This document shows, one piece after another, positions 7,501 to 16,432 of a stretch of DNA of 64,000 nucleotides. A program made the translations under genes and the position numbers. This DNA is from Cupriavidus sp. IDO (lineage in GTDB: Bacteria; Pseudomonadota; Gammaproteobacteria; Burkholderiales; Burkholderiaceae): NCBI RefSeq assembly GCF_000812465.1, contig NZ_JWMA01000160.1:1-64000 (forward strand), in the 5' to 3' direction. The notes beneath the pieces are model-generated. The model saw nothing but the letters and a program-made list of their open reading frames with translations, did not search any database and was not told where the DNA came from. Every line of letters starts with the position of its first letter. Position 1 is the stretch's first letter.

Positions 7501-9093
7501 TTACTCTGCCGACACCGTGGCGCTCGCCGTGCTGCCGCGCAGGGTCGCCTCGTTCAGGCGAGCAACAAGGAACGGCGCGATCAGGGATACGCCGGCGCTC
7601 AGCAGGAACAGGATCCGGAACGCATGCTCGGCGGTTGCACGCACGGCGGCCGCGTCAGCGGCTTCCGTGCCATTCGCCGCCATGACTCGCCGGAACATGC
7701 TCATCAGTATGTCTTCACCGCCGGCCAGGTCCGAAACGGCTACGCCGCCGTGGCGCAACAGCGCAATCAGCACGGTCGTCAGCACGGCCACGCCGACGGC
7801 ACCGCCCAGCATGCGCGAGAACGCGGTCAGCGCGGTCGCCACGCCAACCTGCTGCGGCGGCACCGCGTTCTGCGTGGCCACCAGTCCGCTCGGCAACTGC
7901 AGGCCGATCGCCAGGCCCAGCACCACCATCACCGCCACGCAGAGCCAGACCGAGCGCGGATCGACGAACGCCAGCGCCACGATGGCAAGCGGCGCCACCA
8001 GCGAGCCCACCATCTGCAACGGCTTATAGCGGCCGGTCAATGACATCAGCCGGCCCGAGGCGAATGCGCCGAACGGAATCGCCAGCGTCAGCGGCACCAG
8101 ACGCAGCGCGGCGGCGTCGGCATGCGCGCCGCCCACCACCTGGAAGCGCAGCGGCAGCAGCACCGACATCGCTATCAGCTGGAAAAAGCACAGGAACAGC
8201 GTGATACAGCAGATCGCCACAGTGGGCACGCGCAGCATCGCCAGCGGAATGACGGGATCGGTGGCACGGCGCTCCTGCCAGACGAAGAGAGCGAGGCCAA
8301 GCAGCCCCGCCAGCAGCAACGCGAGCGTATCCGGCCGCAACGGCGACTGGCCTTGCCCGAGCCGCGTCAGGAACACCAGCACCCCGCTCAGGCCGCCGCC
8401 AAACAGCAGCGCGCCGAGATAATCGATGCGATGGCGCCGCCCGCTCGCGGGCAGGTGCCGCAGCGCGCGCCGCACGCTCACCAGGGCCAGCAACGCCAGC
8501 GGCAGGTTGATCCAGAAAATCCAGCGCCACGACAGGAAGTGCGCCAGATAGCCGCCGATCACCGGCCCGGCCATGCTCGCCACGGCCCACACGCCACTGA
8601 CATAGCCCTGGTAGCGGCCGCGCTCGCGCAGGGGCACCACGTCGGCAATGGTCGCCTGCGAGACCGAGATCAGCCCGCCGCCGCCCAGGCCCTGCAGGAT
8701 GCGGGCCACGATCAGCTGCGGCATGGTCTGCGCCATCGCGCACGCCACCGAGGCCAGCGTGAACATCACGATCGCGAACGAGAGCACCGAGCGGCGCCCG
8801 AGCACATCGGACAGCTTGCCGTAGATCGGCGTGGCAACCGTGGAAGCGACCAGGTAGGCCGAGATCACCCACGCCATGTCCTCGAAGCCATTGAGCTGCA
8901 GTGCGATTTCCGGCAACACTACGGCTACGATCGACTGCTCCAGCGCGCCCAGCAGAATGGCCAGCATCAGGCCGAAGATGACCTGCATGACCGGCACCTG
9001 GGGCTGGGGATTGCCGTGCCGGGCGGAGGATGACGACGAGGAAACAGGATCGGCCGCCTGCGGATGCGGCGGCTGGGAAGAGACTGCGGTCAT
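7501..9093 (-). CDS. MFS transporter, DHA2 (EmrB/QacA-type) family
   Basis: About 530 aa with a polar, serine-rich N-terminus (about 1-35) followed by 14 predicted membrane segments. Motif A appears as GKLSDVLGRRSV, and motif C-like glycines appear in the fifth segment (GPVIGGYLAHFLSWRW). These are typical of proton-driven drug exporters of the DHA2 group. I chose the ATG at 9093; a GTG at 9129 would add 12 residues, and neither has a strong ribosome site. No membrane-fusion partner or regulator is adjacent, so it probably acts alone in the inner membrane. The substrate is unknown. Confidence 0.85.
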   Translation of the reverse strand: MTAVSSQPPHPQAADPVSSSSSSARHGNPQPQVPVMQVIFGLMLAILLGALEQSIVAVVLPEIALQLNGFEDMAWVISAYLVASTVATPIYGKLSDVLGRRSVLSFAIVMFTLASVACAMAQTMPQLIVARILQGLGGGGLISVSQATIADVVPLRERGRYQGYVSGVWAVASMAGPVIGGYLAHFLSWRWIFWINLPLALLALVSVRRALRHLPASGRRHRIDYLGALLFGGGLSGVLVFLTRLGQGQSPLRPDTLALLLAGLLGLALFVWQERRATDPVIPLAMLRVPTVAICCITLFLCFFQLIAMSVLLPLRFQVVGGAHADAAALRLVPLTLAIPFGAFASGRLMSLTGRYKPLQMVGSLVAPLAIVALAFVDPRSVWLCVAVMVVLGLAIGLQLPSGLVATQNAVPPQQVGVATALTAFSRMLGGAVGVAVLTTVLIALLRHGGVAVSDLAGGEDILMSMFRRVMAANGTEAADAAAVRATAEHAFRILFLLSAGVSLIAPFLVARLNEATLRGSTASATVSAE

Positions 9094-9262
9094 GGGCGCT
9101 GCGGCCGGCCAGTGGACTGATGTCCGCACCCCGGGACGCCGTGCGCAACCGGGAAGCGGACTGGCCCGCTCTTGTAGTTAGGGGGTCAGGGAGAACCCGC
9201 ATTGTAGGCGCAACCCGCCGGTCTCGCTGGCGCCCGCGCCGGATGCCCGGCGTTCGGTGCGA

Positions 9263-11209
9263 TCAGAAGGTCTCCCAGTCCCCACTGTCGGCCAGCGCCG
9301 GCTGGCCGGCTGCCGCGCGGCGACGCTGCGTGACCTGCAGGACCGGCTCCTGCCGCTGGCGGGCCACGGGTGCCCGAGGCTTGGCAGGCATGGCCGGCGC
9401 GCGGCTAGCGAGCACTGACTTCTGCGCCTTGCGCTCGACCGGAGGCCGGACTGCCGCGGGCACGGCCGGGGCGCGGGCGCGGGCTGCGCTGGACACACGG
9501 GACGGGACAGTGCTCGCCGGTGCGGGACGGGCGGACGGTGCGCGCGGCGCGGGCTCGGACGGCAGCGCTATGGCCCGGGCGGTGACCGACACGTGGCTGT
9601 CGGTGCGCCCGGCAGGCTGGCGCCGGTCAACGGCGTACCCGCCCGACGCACCATCGCCCACATCGAAGCGCCCCACTTCCACCACCAGCCCGTCGGCCTG
9701 TTGCATCAGGCTTTCGGCGGCGGCCGCGGCCTGCTCCACCAGCGCCGCGTTCTGCTGCGTCACGCTTTCCATTTGCGACACCGCCTGGCTCACCTGCTCG
9801 ATGCCCGTGGTCTGTTCCACGCTGGCTGCGGAGATTTCGCCCATGATGTCCGTCACCCGGCGCACTGCGCCGACGATGTCATCCATGGTGCGCCCGGCCT
9901 GCTCGGCCTGGCGCGCGCCGTCCTTCACCTGCCGCACCGAGCCGCCGATCAGTTCCGCGATTTCCTTGGCGGCTGCCGACGAGCGCTGTGCCAGGTTGCG
10001 CACTTCCGAGGCCACCACCGCAAAGCCGCGCCCCTGCTCGCCCGCGCGGGCGGCTTCCACCGCGGCGTTGAGCGCCAGGATATTGGTCTGGAAGGCAATG
10101 CTCTCGATCACGCCGGTGATCTCGCCCACCTGCGACGAGGATTTCGAGATGCTTTCCATGGTCTGCACCACGTCGCGCACCGCGCGCCCGCCTTCGGTCG
10201 CCACGTCCGACGCGTTGACCGCCAGCTGGTTGGCCTGGCGGGCGTTGTCGGCGTTCTGGCGCACGGTGGAGGTCAGCTGCTCCATCGATGCCGCGGTTTG
10301 CTGCAGCGAGGCGGCCTGCTGCCCGGTGCGTTGCGAGAGGTCGCTGTTGCCGCGGGCGATTTCGCGGGTCGCTCCGTCGATCGATCCCGATGCCTGCTGG
10401 ATGCCCTGCACCAGCGCCGCCAGATGGCTGAAGGCGCGCTCGAGCGCGCCCAGCATGCGGCCCATCTCGTCGCGGCTGCGCACCTTGACCACGTAGCGCA
10501 GGTTGCCGGTGGCCAGCGCCTCGGCGGCTTCCAGCGCCTGGCGCGCCGGGCGGGTGATCGAGCGCGTGATGCCGATGCCGAGCAGCACAGCCAGCGCCAC
10601 CGCGGCAGCGGCGGCTCCCAGCAGGATGTTGCGCGTCCAGATGTAGCGCGTGCCCGCCTCTTTCACCGCGGCGACCGCCGAGGCCCGCCCCATCTCGGCA
10701 ATTTCATCCAGCTTGCCGAAGTACGGGCCCTGTGCGGCCGGCAGCGTCACCACCAGCCCCGCGCGCGCGCCGGCGAACTCGCCGGCCTGCAACTGGCGCA
10801 GCACCATGTCCAGCTGGCCGTTGTAGGCGGCGCGGGCCTCGTTCAGGTCGGCAAAGACCTTGTGCAGTTCCGGACGCCCCGATGCCGCCATCACCTTGCC
10901 CAGGTCGTCGAGTGCGTCCTGCATGCCTTTGCGCATGCGGTCGATGCGCTCGGTGTGCTGCGTGACCAGCGCGGGATCCTCGGTCAGCGTGGCGTCGCGC
11001 ACCATGATGCCGATCGCCTGCGCATCCTCCTTGACGTGGTGGAGCTCCAGCACCCGGAGCAGCCGGCCTTCCACCGTCATGCGCATGGCATCGTTCATCC
11101 CGCCCAGCGACATGACGCCGAACACGGCCACGCCCACGAGCAGAAGCACCACCACGGAAAAGGCCAGGGACATCCGCGCCCCTATGCCCAGATTTCGCAT
11201 CCATGCCAT
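9263..11209 (-). CDS. Methyl-accepting chemotaxis protein
   Basis: About 648 aa. TM1 (about 12-32), a periplasmic four-helix sensor (about 35-185), TM2 (about 190-210), HAMP (about 212-265) and the cytoplasmic signalling domain. The hairpin tip, IESIAFQTNILALNAAVEAA, is the highly conserved CheA/CheW contact region. The Ala/Pro-rich linker after about residue 540 ends in DWETF, a variant of the NWETF pentapeptide that tethers CheR and CheB in E. coli receptors, so this is probably a high-abundance-type receptor. A GTG 3 bp upstream is an alternative start; an AGGAGGG ribosome site precedes both. The ligand cannot be told from sequence. A sigma-28-like promoter lies upstream. Confidence 0.92.
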   Translation of the reverse strand: MAWMRNLGIGARMSLAFSVVVLLLVGVAVFGVMSLGGMNDAMRMTVEGRLLRVLELHHVKEDAQAIGIMVRDATLTEDPALVTQHTERIDRMRKGMQDALDDLGKVMAASGRPELHKVFADLNEARAAYNGQLDMVLRQLQAGEFAGARAGLVVTLPAAQGPYFGKLDEIAEMGRASAVAAVKEAGTRYIWTRNILLGAAAAAVALAVLLGIGITRSITRPARQALEAAEALATGNLRYVVKVRSRDEMGRMLGALERAFSHLAALVQGIQQASGSIDGATREIARGNSDLSQRTGQQAASLQQTAASMEQLTSTVRQNADNARQANQLAVNASDVATEGGRAVRDVVQTMESISKSSSQVGEITGVIESIAFQTNILALNAAVEAARAGEQGRGFAVVASEVRNLAQRSSAAAKEIAELIGGSVRQVKDGARQAEQAGRTMDDIVGAVRRVTDIMGEISAASVEQTTGIEQVSQAVSQMESVTQQNAALVEQAAAAAESLMQQADGLVVEVGRFDVGDGASGGYAVDRRQPAGRTDSHVSVTARAIALPSEPAPRAPSARPAPASTVPSRVSSAARARAPAVPAAVRPPVERKAQKSVLASRAPAMPAKPRAPVARQRQEPVLQVTQRRRAAAGQPALADSGDWETF

Positions 11210-11288
11210 CACTGCGTACCCTCCTGCTCTCGATTACTTTGTTCGTACGAGCGCGGTCATGCCCGGCGAAGGGCAGCGCACGTGACCG

Positions 11289-11315
11289 CTATCGGCGGTC
11301 ATCGAACACTTCTTG
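11289..11315 (-). promoter_or_regulatory. Sigma-28 (FliA) promoter for the chemoreceptor gene
   Basis: On the minus strand CAAG, 15 bp, GCCGATAG, close to the FliA consensus TAAA-N15-GCCGATAA and similar to the fliC promoter in this window. It lies about 80 bp upstream of the receptor start. It would put the receptor in the late flagellar class. Confidence 0.6.
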
Positions 11316-12008
11316 AAGGGAATTTGGAATTGGCGGGGAAAGTGCCCGCATTTCGGGCAATTGCCATCAGGGAGGGTGGCTTCTAATCCCGCAGGGCACA
11401 CCCGATCTGTCGAACTCGACACTTGCGCCGCAGAGCGCGATACCAATGACGTGGCGCAAAAAAAGAAGCCCACGCGCGGGGTGCTCGTAGGCTTTCCAGG
11501 ACTGCTAAGAGCCAAATGGCTCTCGAAACGAATATAAACGCGCTTACATGAGGTGTAAATCCCGTTTCTATCAGGGAATTCCCTTATACCAAATAAGGCG
11601 CTTGATTCACTTTTAACAGATTTGATCGATTGAGACAAGCTCGGCGGATCACATCCGGACTGTCCCCATCACCCGCCAGCCTAGTCTGGACAAAGGATGG
11701 CGAGATATCAGGGCCATCCCCGCCTCGTTGCACGAAAAGTATGTAAAGAATATCTTTTCGCAATGCAACAATTTTTATAGAGCAAAGCCTCTAGACCCAG
11801 ACTCACTCGCAGGCCGTCAATGTTTGTAAAATTTTGTTACTCTCACCCCTGAAGTATTCCCCTTCTCTCCTGGCGGATCCGTCCGCTGGTGCCGGCACCG
11901 AGAGCGAATGTTTCATCCCTCGCCCAGGCCAGGCATTGCCGTTCACCGGCACGGGCCGACGGACCGTCATCAGCCGCCAGAACCCTCGCGGGCTCTTCCG
12001 GAGAAGTT
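11316..12008. other. Long AT-rich intergenic region
   Basis: About 690 bp without a credible gene between the chemoreceptor and the Hfq-like gene. From about 11500 to 11860 the base composition drops well below that of the surrounding genes, with runs of A and T. Inverted repeats include CGAAAAG (11733-11739) with CTTTTCG (11754-11760), and the near-palindrome GTAAAATTTTGTTAC at about 11826-11840. It probably holds promoter and regulator sites for the flagellar region, but none can be named. Confidence 0.5.
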
Positions 12009-12332
12009 GTGAAGAAGAAGGAAATCAGGCCCCCGCGAACCAGCCGGAAACTGCAGCACCAGCAATTCACGGCCCATTCCGTCAGTCGTGCCCCCGTTAT
12101 TGTCTATCTCTCGAACGGCACTCGGCTGCAGGGCGTCGTCATCGCGTCGGACGACTATATGCTCCTGCTGGCCAAGCACCCGCAGGACGACCGGCCGACC
12201 ATGGTCTACAAGAGCGCCATTTCGCTGATCGTGCCGGGCAACGGCCCCGAAGCCCCGATCGTTGTCCCGGATCCGGCCAGTGCGCCGGATTTTGTGCCTA
12301 TATATATGCCGCGCCCGCGGCGGCGGCGCTAA
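12009..12332 (+). CDS. Divergent Hfq-like Sm-fold protein
   Basis: 107 aa from a GTG at 12009, chosen because GGAG lies 5 bp upstream. Residues 15-77 align with Hfq without gaps in the first strand: LQ...F (15-20), APVIVYLSNGTRLQG (28-42; Hfq has VPVSIYLVNGIKLQG) and MVYKSAISLIVP (65-76; Hfq has LVYKHAISTVVP). Differences from E. coli Hfq: the proximal-face His57 is Ser69, rim arginines 16 and 17 are lost, the Sm1-Sm2 loop is several residues longer, and the tail ends PRPRRRR. It therefore should form an Sm ring but with altered RNA contacts (inference). It lies upstream of fliC in the same orientation. An RNA-chaperone role in flagellin expression is possible but unproven. Confidence 0.75.
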   Translation: MKKKEIRPPRTSRKLQHQQFTAHSVSRAPVIVYLSNGTRLQGVVIASDDYMLLLAKHPQDDRPTMVYKSAISLIVPGNGPEAPIVVPDPASAPDFVPIYMPRPRRRR

Positions 12333-12336
12333 GAGT

Positions 12337-12440
12337 CGCTGTCAAAACGATTCTGGCGTCGTTGCGCGGCCTTGCCGTACTACTTGTACCGTCTGCGGCC
12401 GCGCGTCTAGCCAGAACCGCTTCGCTTCATTTTGACAGCG
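12337..12440. repeat. Nested stem-loop, probable dispersed intergenic palindrome
   Basis: CGCTGTCAAAA (12337-12347) pairs with its exact complement at 12430-12440. Inside it, TTCTGGC (12351-12357) pairs with 12410-12416 and GCGCGGCC (12364-12371) with 12397-12404. The structure begins 4 bp after the Hfq-like stop. It could end that transcript, but it is far larger than a terminator and has no T-run. Confidence 0.7.
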
Positions 12441-12570
12441 TGTCTGTGCCAGCCACCATCCAACGCCTGCTCCGCGGCTCTTCACGCCCTGATTCCCGCC
12501 CGGCAGCACCATGCGCCTGCCGTGTTCCGCGCCGCTCCGGCCCCGCGCAAAGTCGCTGCAAAGATCACTC

Positions 12571-12597
12571 TAAACCTTTCCAAAGCGTGGTCGATAA
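12571..12597 (+). promoter_or_regulatory. Sigma-28 (FliA) promoter of fliC
   Basis: TAAA (12571-12574), exactly 15 bp, then GTCGATAA (12590-12597), one base from the FliA -10 consensus GCCGATAA. It lies about 97 bp upstream of the fliC ATG, leaving a leader of roughly 85-90 nt with AGGAG at 12681-12685. Confidence 0.85.
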
Positions 12598-12693
12598 CCT
12601 TTGCAACGGAGGCACTACAGCACTGCAACGCAGTCGGCCAACGTTACGGCATCCGCCGGACTGTGTAAATCACTGCATATAGGAGTCGCAACC

Positions 12694-13941
12694 ATGGCGT
12701 CCATCATCAATACCAACTCGTTGTCTCTGATGACTCAGAACAACCTGAACGCTTCGCAATCGCAACTGAACACGGCGATCCAGCGCCTGTCTTCGGGCCT
12801 GCGCATCAACAGCGCCAAGGACGATGCCGCTGGTCTGGCCATTGCCAACCGTTTCACCTCGAACATCAACGGCCTGACGCAAGCCCAGCGCAACGCCAAC
12901 GACGGTATCTCGCTGGCGCAGACGACTGAAGGCGCGCTGACCGAAGTGACCAACAACCTGCAGCGTATCCGTACGCTGTCGGTGCAGGCCGCCAACGGCT
13001 CGAACTCCGCCTCCGACCTGAAGTCGATCCAGGACGAAATCGGCCAGCGCATGTCGGAAATCGACCGCCTGTCACAACAGACCGACTTCAACGGCGTGAA
13101 GGTGCTGTCGTCGACGGCCAAGCCGGTGAACGTCCAGGTTGGCGCCAATGACGGCCAGACCATCGCCGTCAACCTGCAGGAGATCAGCACCAAGACCCTG
13201 AACCTGCAAAGCTTCAATGTGAATGGCCCGCAAGCCACGGCGACCGCCTCGTTCGCCGGCACCGCCGCTGCTGGTTCGATGGCCGCGCCCGCCGCCGCCG
13301 TCGCTGCGAACTACCAGGCTGTCTTCGGTGCTACGACCGCAGTCAGCGCCAACACCGTTGCCGAGGCGACGGGCGGCACGCTGGCCCAGACGCTGGGGAT
13401 CGCCGCGGGTAGCGTCGCAGTCACCGGCACCGCCGTGGTAGACAAGAATGGCAACTGGTTCGCTGAAGTCGCCATCACCCCGGCAAACGCGACCGAAGCC
13501 CAGGCGCTGCAAAACCAGGGCATGACCCAAGCCACGGCCGCTACCGCGATGTACACCTACGTGGCGCTGGACATGTCGAACGTCGACACCACCACCACCG
13601 CTGGCACCGCCGCATTCACGCTCGACACCAGCAAGCTGACCGCCGCCAACCTGACGGCTGGCGCTTCGGCCAACCCGATGGCTACCCTGGACGCCGCTCT
13701 GCAAAAGGTAGACAGCCTGAAGAGCTCGCTGGGTTCGATCCAGAACCGCCTGGATTCCACCATCGCCAACCTGGGCACGACGATCACCAACCTGTCGTCG
13801 TCGCGTTCGCGTATCCAGGATGCGGACTACGCAACGGAAGTGTCGAACATGACCCGCGCCAACATCCTGCAACAAGCTGGTACCTCGGTCCTGGCCCAGG
13901 CCAACCAGACCACGCAAGGCGTGCTGTCGCTGCTGCGTTAA
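12694..13941 (+). CDS. fliC: Flagellin FliC
   Basis: 415 aa. The N-terminal D0/D1 region (1-150) has the conserved flagellin sequence INTNSLSLMTQNNLN and LSSGLRINSAKDDAAGLAIA. The C-terminal D1/D0 region (about 335-415) ends NILQQAGTSVLAQANQTT plus VLSLLR. The central D2-like part (about 170-330) is rich in Ala, Thr and Ser, offering many hydroxyl sites for the O-glycosylation suggested by the sugar operon nearby. The protein is exported by the flagellar type III system with FliS as chaperone and forms the filament. A strong sigma-28 promoter and a downstream hairpin terminator make it a single-gene late transcript. The ATG at 12694 is preceded by AGGAG. Confidence 0.97.
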   Translation: MASIINTNSLSLMTQNNLNASQSQLNTAIQRLSSGLRINSAKDDAAGLAIANRFTSNINGLTQAQRNANDGISLAQTTEGALTEVTNNLQRIRTLSVQAANGSNSASDLKSIQDEIGQRMSEIDRLSQQTDFNGVKVLSSTAKPVNVQVGANDGQTIAVNLQEISTKTLNLQSFNVNGPQATATASFAGTAAAGSMAAPAAAVAANYQAVFGATTAVSANTVAEATGGTLAQTLGIAAGSVAVTGTAVVDKNGNWFAEVAITPANATEAQALQNQGMTQATAATAMYTYVALDMSNVDTTTTAGTAAFTLDTSKLTAANLTAGASANPMATLDAALQKVDSLKSSLGSIQNRLDSTIANLGTTITNLSSSRSRIQDADYATEVSNMTRANILQQAGTSVLAQANQTTQGVLSLLR

Positions 13942-13961
13942 TTGACTGACGCGTAGCACCG

Positions 13962-13984
13962 GTGCCGGGCCTCGTGCCCGGCAC
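13962..13984 (+). terminator. fliC terminator hairpin
   Basis: GTGCCGGGC, loop CTCGT, GCCCGGCAC: a perfect 9-bp GC stem 20 bp after the fliC stop. There is no strong T-run, so it may act as a partial terminator or stabiliser. Confidence 0.6.
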
Positions 13985-14055
13985 TGTCGTGGAATGTTTC
14001 CCCAGGGCCGTCGTCCTGGGAAAGCATTTCAAGCAACCACTGAGTCGAGACGATC

Positions 14056-14427
14056 ATGGCTACTGCCGCTACCACTTCGTCCGCGCCGCCTGCCGCGCTG
14101 GCGACCCAGCTGACCGAATGGCCTGAGCGCCGCATGCCCGGCGCTTTCGTCGAAGCGGCTGCACCGGGCAAGCCTGGCGGCGTCGCGAAGGACGGCAAGC
14201 AACCATCGCCGTCTCTGGATGCTGCGCTCGAGCGCCTGACCGACGCGCTGCGCACCGCCTCGGTCAGCGTCCAGTTTGAAATCGACAGCACCAGCCACCG
14301 CGTCATCACCAAGGTGATGGACAAGACCAGCGGTGAAGTGATCCGCCAAATCCCGACCGAGGAGCTGGTGCGCATCTCCGATGCGATGACGCAGCTGCAA
14401 GGCCTTTTTGTGAACCAGACCGCCTGA
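14056..14427 (+). CDS. flaG: FlaG family protein
   Basis: 123 aa. The C-terminal two-thirds (about 55-120) match FlaG: VSVQFEIDSTSHRVITKVMD followed by SGEVIRQIPTEELVRISDAM. The first 50 residues are low-complexity. FlaG proteins affect filament length in polar-flagellated bacteria, though the mechanism is not settled. The usual place between fliC and fliD is kept, with fliD starting 47 bp downstream and probably co-transcribed. Confidence 0.9.
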   Translation: MATAATTSSAPPAALATQLTEWPERRMPGAFVEAAAPGKPGGVAKDGKQPSPSLDAALERLTDALRTASVSVQFEIDSTSHRVITKVMDKTSGEVIRQIPTEELVRISDAMTQLQGLFVNQTA

Positions 14428-14474
14428 GCCGTCCATCGGACCTGGATTTGAAGTAGCACTCTGGAGTAGAAGAC

Positions 14475-15953
14475 ATGGCAACAATCTCTAACCTCGGCGT
14501 TGGATCAGGGCTCGACCTGAGCACGCTGCTCGATCAGCTCACTACCGCCGAGCAGGCACCGCTGACGGTCATCAAGCAGCAGCAGAGCAGCTACCAGACC
14601 AAGCTGTCTGCCTATGGCCAGCTGCAGAGCATGCTTGCCGCCTTCCAGGGCACGGCCAACCAGCTATCCAAGCCAAGCTTCTTCAACGCAGCTACCGCCA
14701 CCTCCAGCAACACCAATGTCCTGACTGCCACTGGCAGCAACACCGCGGCCGCCGGCAGCTATGCGGTCAATGTCACCGCCCTGGCCCAGGCGCAGTCGCT
14801 GGTGAGCACGGGCCAGGCCAAGCAGGATGCGGCGATCGGTACCGGCACGATCCATATCGACTTCGGCGCCATCACCGGTGGCACGCTCGACACCAACGCC
14901 GCCAGCCCCACCTATGGCAAGTACAGCGGGGCGAGCTTCACCGCGAATACGGGTTCGACCGGCTTCGACATCACGATCGACTCCAGCAACAACACGCTGC
15001 AAGGCATCCGCGACGCCATCAACAAGGCCAATGCCGGCGTCACTGCCAGCATCATCAACGACGGCTCCGGCACGCCCTATCGCCTCGTCCTGAACTCGAA
15101 CAATACCGGCGCCACCAACAGCATGCACATCTCGGTCACGTCGAGCGACGGCACCAGCGCGCTGTCCAACTTGGTTGCCAACGATCCGGCCGGCACGCAA
15201 AACCTGCAGCAAACCGTGACCGCGCAGAATGCAACACTGACCGTCAACAACATCGCGATCCAGAGCGCCAGCAACCAGGTCAGCGGCGCCGTGCAGGGCG
15301 TGACGCTTTCGCTGGCGCAGACCGGCACCAGCAACGTCATGGTCCAGCGCGACACCGCTTCGATCCAGAATGGCGTGCAGGCCTTTGTCACTGCTTACAA
15401 CAACCTGCAGAATGCAGCCACCAGCCTGTCGGCCTACGATCCCACCACGCAAACGGGTTCGCCTCTCACTGGAGACGGTGTGCTGCGCCTGATCCAGACG
15501 CAGATTCGCAGCGTGCTCAACACGCCGCAGCCGGGCAGCGGGACAAACGCCATCACGGCACTGGCACAAGTAGGTGTGACGTTCCAGCTCGATGGCACGC
15601 TGGCATTGGATACCACCAAGCTGAACAAGGCCATGAGCGACAACCCGAGCGGTGTTGCGGCCCTGTTCGGCAATGACGACGGCAAGAGCGGCTACGGCAA
15701 CCAGCTGAGCACCACCATCACTGCGCTGACCAGCAACAAGGGGGCCCTGACGGCCGCCACCGACGGCATCAACCGGAGCCTGAAGGACCTGAGCGACCAG
15801 TACAGCGCGACCCAGGACCGCGTCAACGCCACCATTTCCAACTACCGTGCGCAGTTCACCCAGCTGGACATGATCATGGCCCAGATGAAGAACACCAGCA
15901 CCTACCTGACGCAGCAGTTCAATGCCATGAACAACTCGTCGAGCGGCAAGTAA
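14475..15953 (+). CDS. fliD: Flagellar hook-associated protein 2 (filament cap) FliD
   Basis: 492 aa. The N-terminus ISNLGVGSGLDLSTLLDQL is the FliD signature, followed by a coiled-coil segment (about 35-60). A variable Thr/Ser/Asn-rich middle follows, and a C-terminal D0/D1 coiled coil (about 425-490) includes YRAQFTQLDMIMAQM and TYLTQQFNAMN. FliD forms the cap at the filament tip that folds exported flagellin. A ribosome site (GGAG) precedes the ATG. It is followed by fliS 31 bp later, so flaG-fliD-fliS-fliT look like one operon. Confidence 0.95.
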   Translation: MATISNLGVGSGLDLSTLLDQLTTAEQAPLTVIKQQQSSYQTKLSAYGQLQSMLAAFQGTANQLSKPSFFNAATATSSNTNVLTATGSNTAAAGSYAVNVTALAQAQSLVSTGQAKQDAAIGTGTIHIDFGAITGGTLDTNAASPTYGKYSGASFTANTGSTGFDITIDSSNNTLQGIRDAINKANAGVTASIINDGSGTPYRLVLNSNNTGATNSMHISVTSSDGTSALSNLVANDPAGTQNLQQTVTAQNATLTVNNIAIQSASNQVSGAVQGVTLSLAQTGTSNVMVQRDTASIQNGVQAFVTAYNNLQNAATSLSAYDPTTQTGSPLTGDGVLRLIQTQIRSVLNTPQPGSGTNAITALAQVGVTFQLDGTLALDTTKLNKAMSDNPSGVAALFGNDDGKSGYGNQLSTTITALTSNKGALTAATDGINRSLKDLSDQYSATQDRVNATISNYRAQFTQLDMIMAQMKNTSTYLTQQFNAMNNSSSGK

Positions 15954-15984
15954 GCCAGCAAGCCTTTACGGGGAGCCGATCGCC

Positions 15985-16431
15985 ATGTACGCGCGCAATG
16001 CCATCAACGCCTATTCCCAGGTCGGAGTCCAGACCGGGGCCATGAGCGCCAGCCCTCACCGGCTGATCGTCATGCTGTTTGACGGAGCGCGCGCGGCCAT
16101 CGCCAGCGCCCGCTTCCATATGGACGCCGGCGATATCCCGGCCAAGGGCAATGCCATCTCGAAGGCCATCGACATCATCGTCAATGGCCTCAATGCCGCA
16201 CTCGACCACGAGGCCGGCGGCGAGATCGCAGCCGATCTCGAAGCCTTGTATGACTACATGTCGCGCCGCCTGCTGCAGGCCAACCTGCGCAACGACGCCG
16301 CCCTGCTGACCGAGGTCGACGGCCTGCTCGCCCACCTCGCGTCCGCGTGGGCGCAGATCGGCGAGCAACCGCCTGCTGCCGCGCCCGCGCAAGCACAGGC
16401 ACCGGCGCCCTTGCTGGCCGTGGAGAACTGA
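15985..16431 (+). CDS. fliS: Flagellar export chaperone FliS
   Basis: 148 aa. The helical-bundle family signature is clear: YARNAINAYSQVGVQTGA followed by SPHRLIVMLFDGA, and DYMSRRLLQANLRND near residue 90-105. The C-terminal 20 residues are Ala/Pro-rich and dispensable-looking. FliS binds the flagellin C-terminus in the cytosol and hands it to the export gate. The ATG follows GGGGAG. The fliT ATG overlaps or abuts its stop (16431/16433), indicating coupling. Confidence 0.95.
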   Translation: MYARNAINAYSQVGVQTGAMSASPHRLIVMLFDGARAAIASARFHMDAGDIPAKGNAISKAIDIIVNGLNAALDHEAGGEIAADLEALYDYMSRRLLQANLRNDAALLTEVDGLLAHLASAWAQIGEQPPAAAPAQAQAPAPLLAVEN

Positions 16432-16432
16432 G

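Noticed and set aside
6152-8029. 625-codon plus-strand frame across the DUF2236 gene and the exporter
   Set aside because: Overlaps two recognised genes in another frame and on the other strand; Arg/Ala-rich shadow.
11234-11638. 134-codon minus-strand frame upstream of the chemoreceptor
   Set aside because: Covers the sigma-28-like promoter and the AT-rich region, with no recognisable domain or ribosome site.
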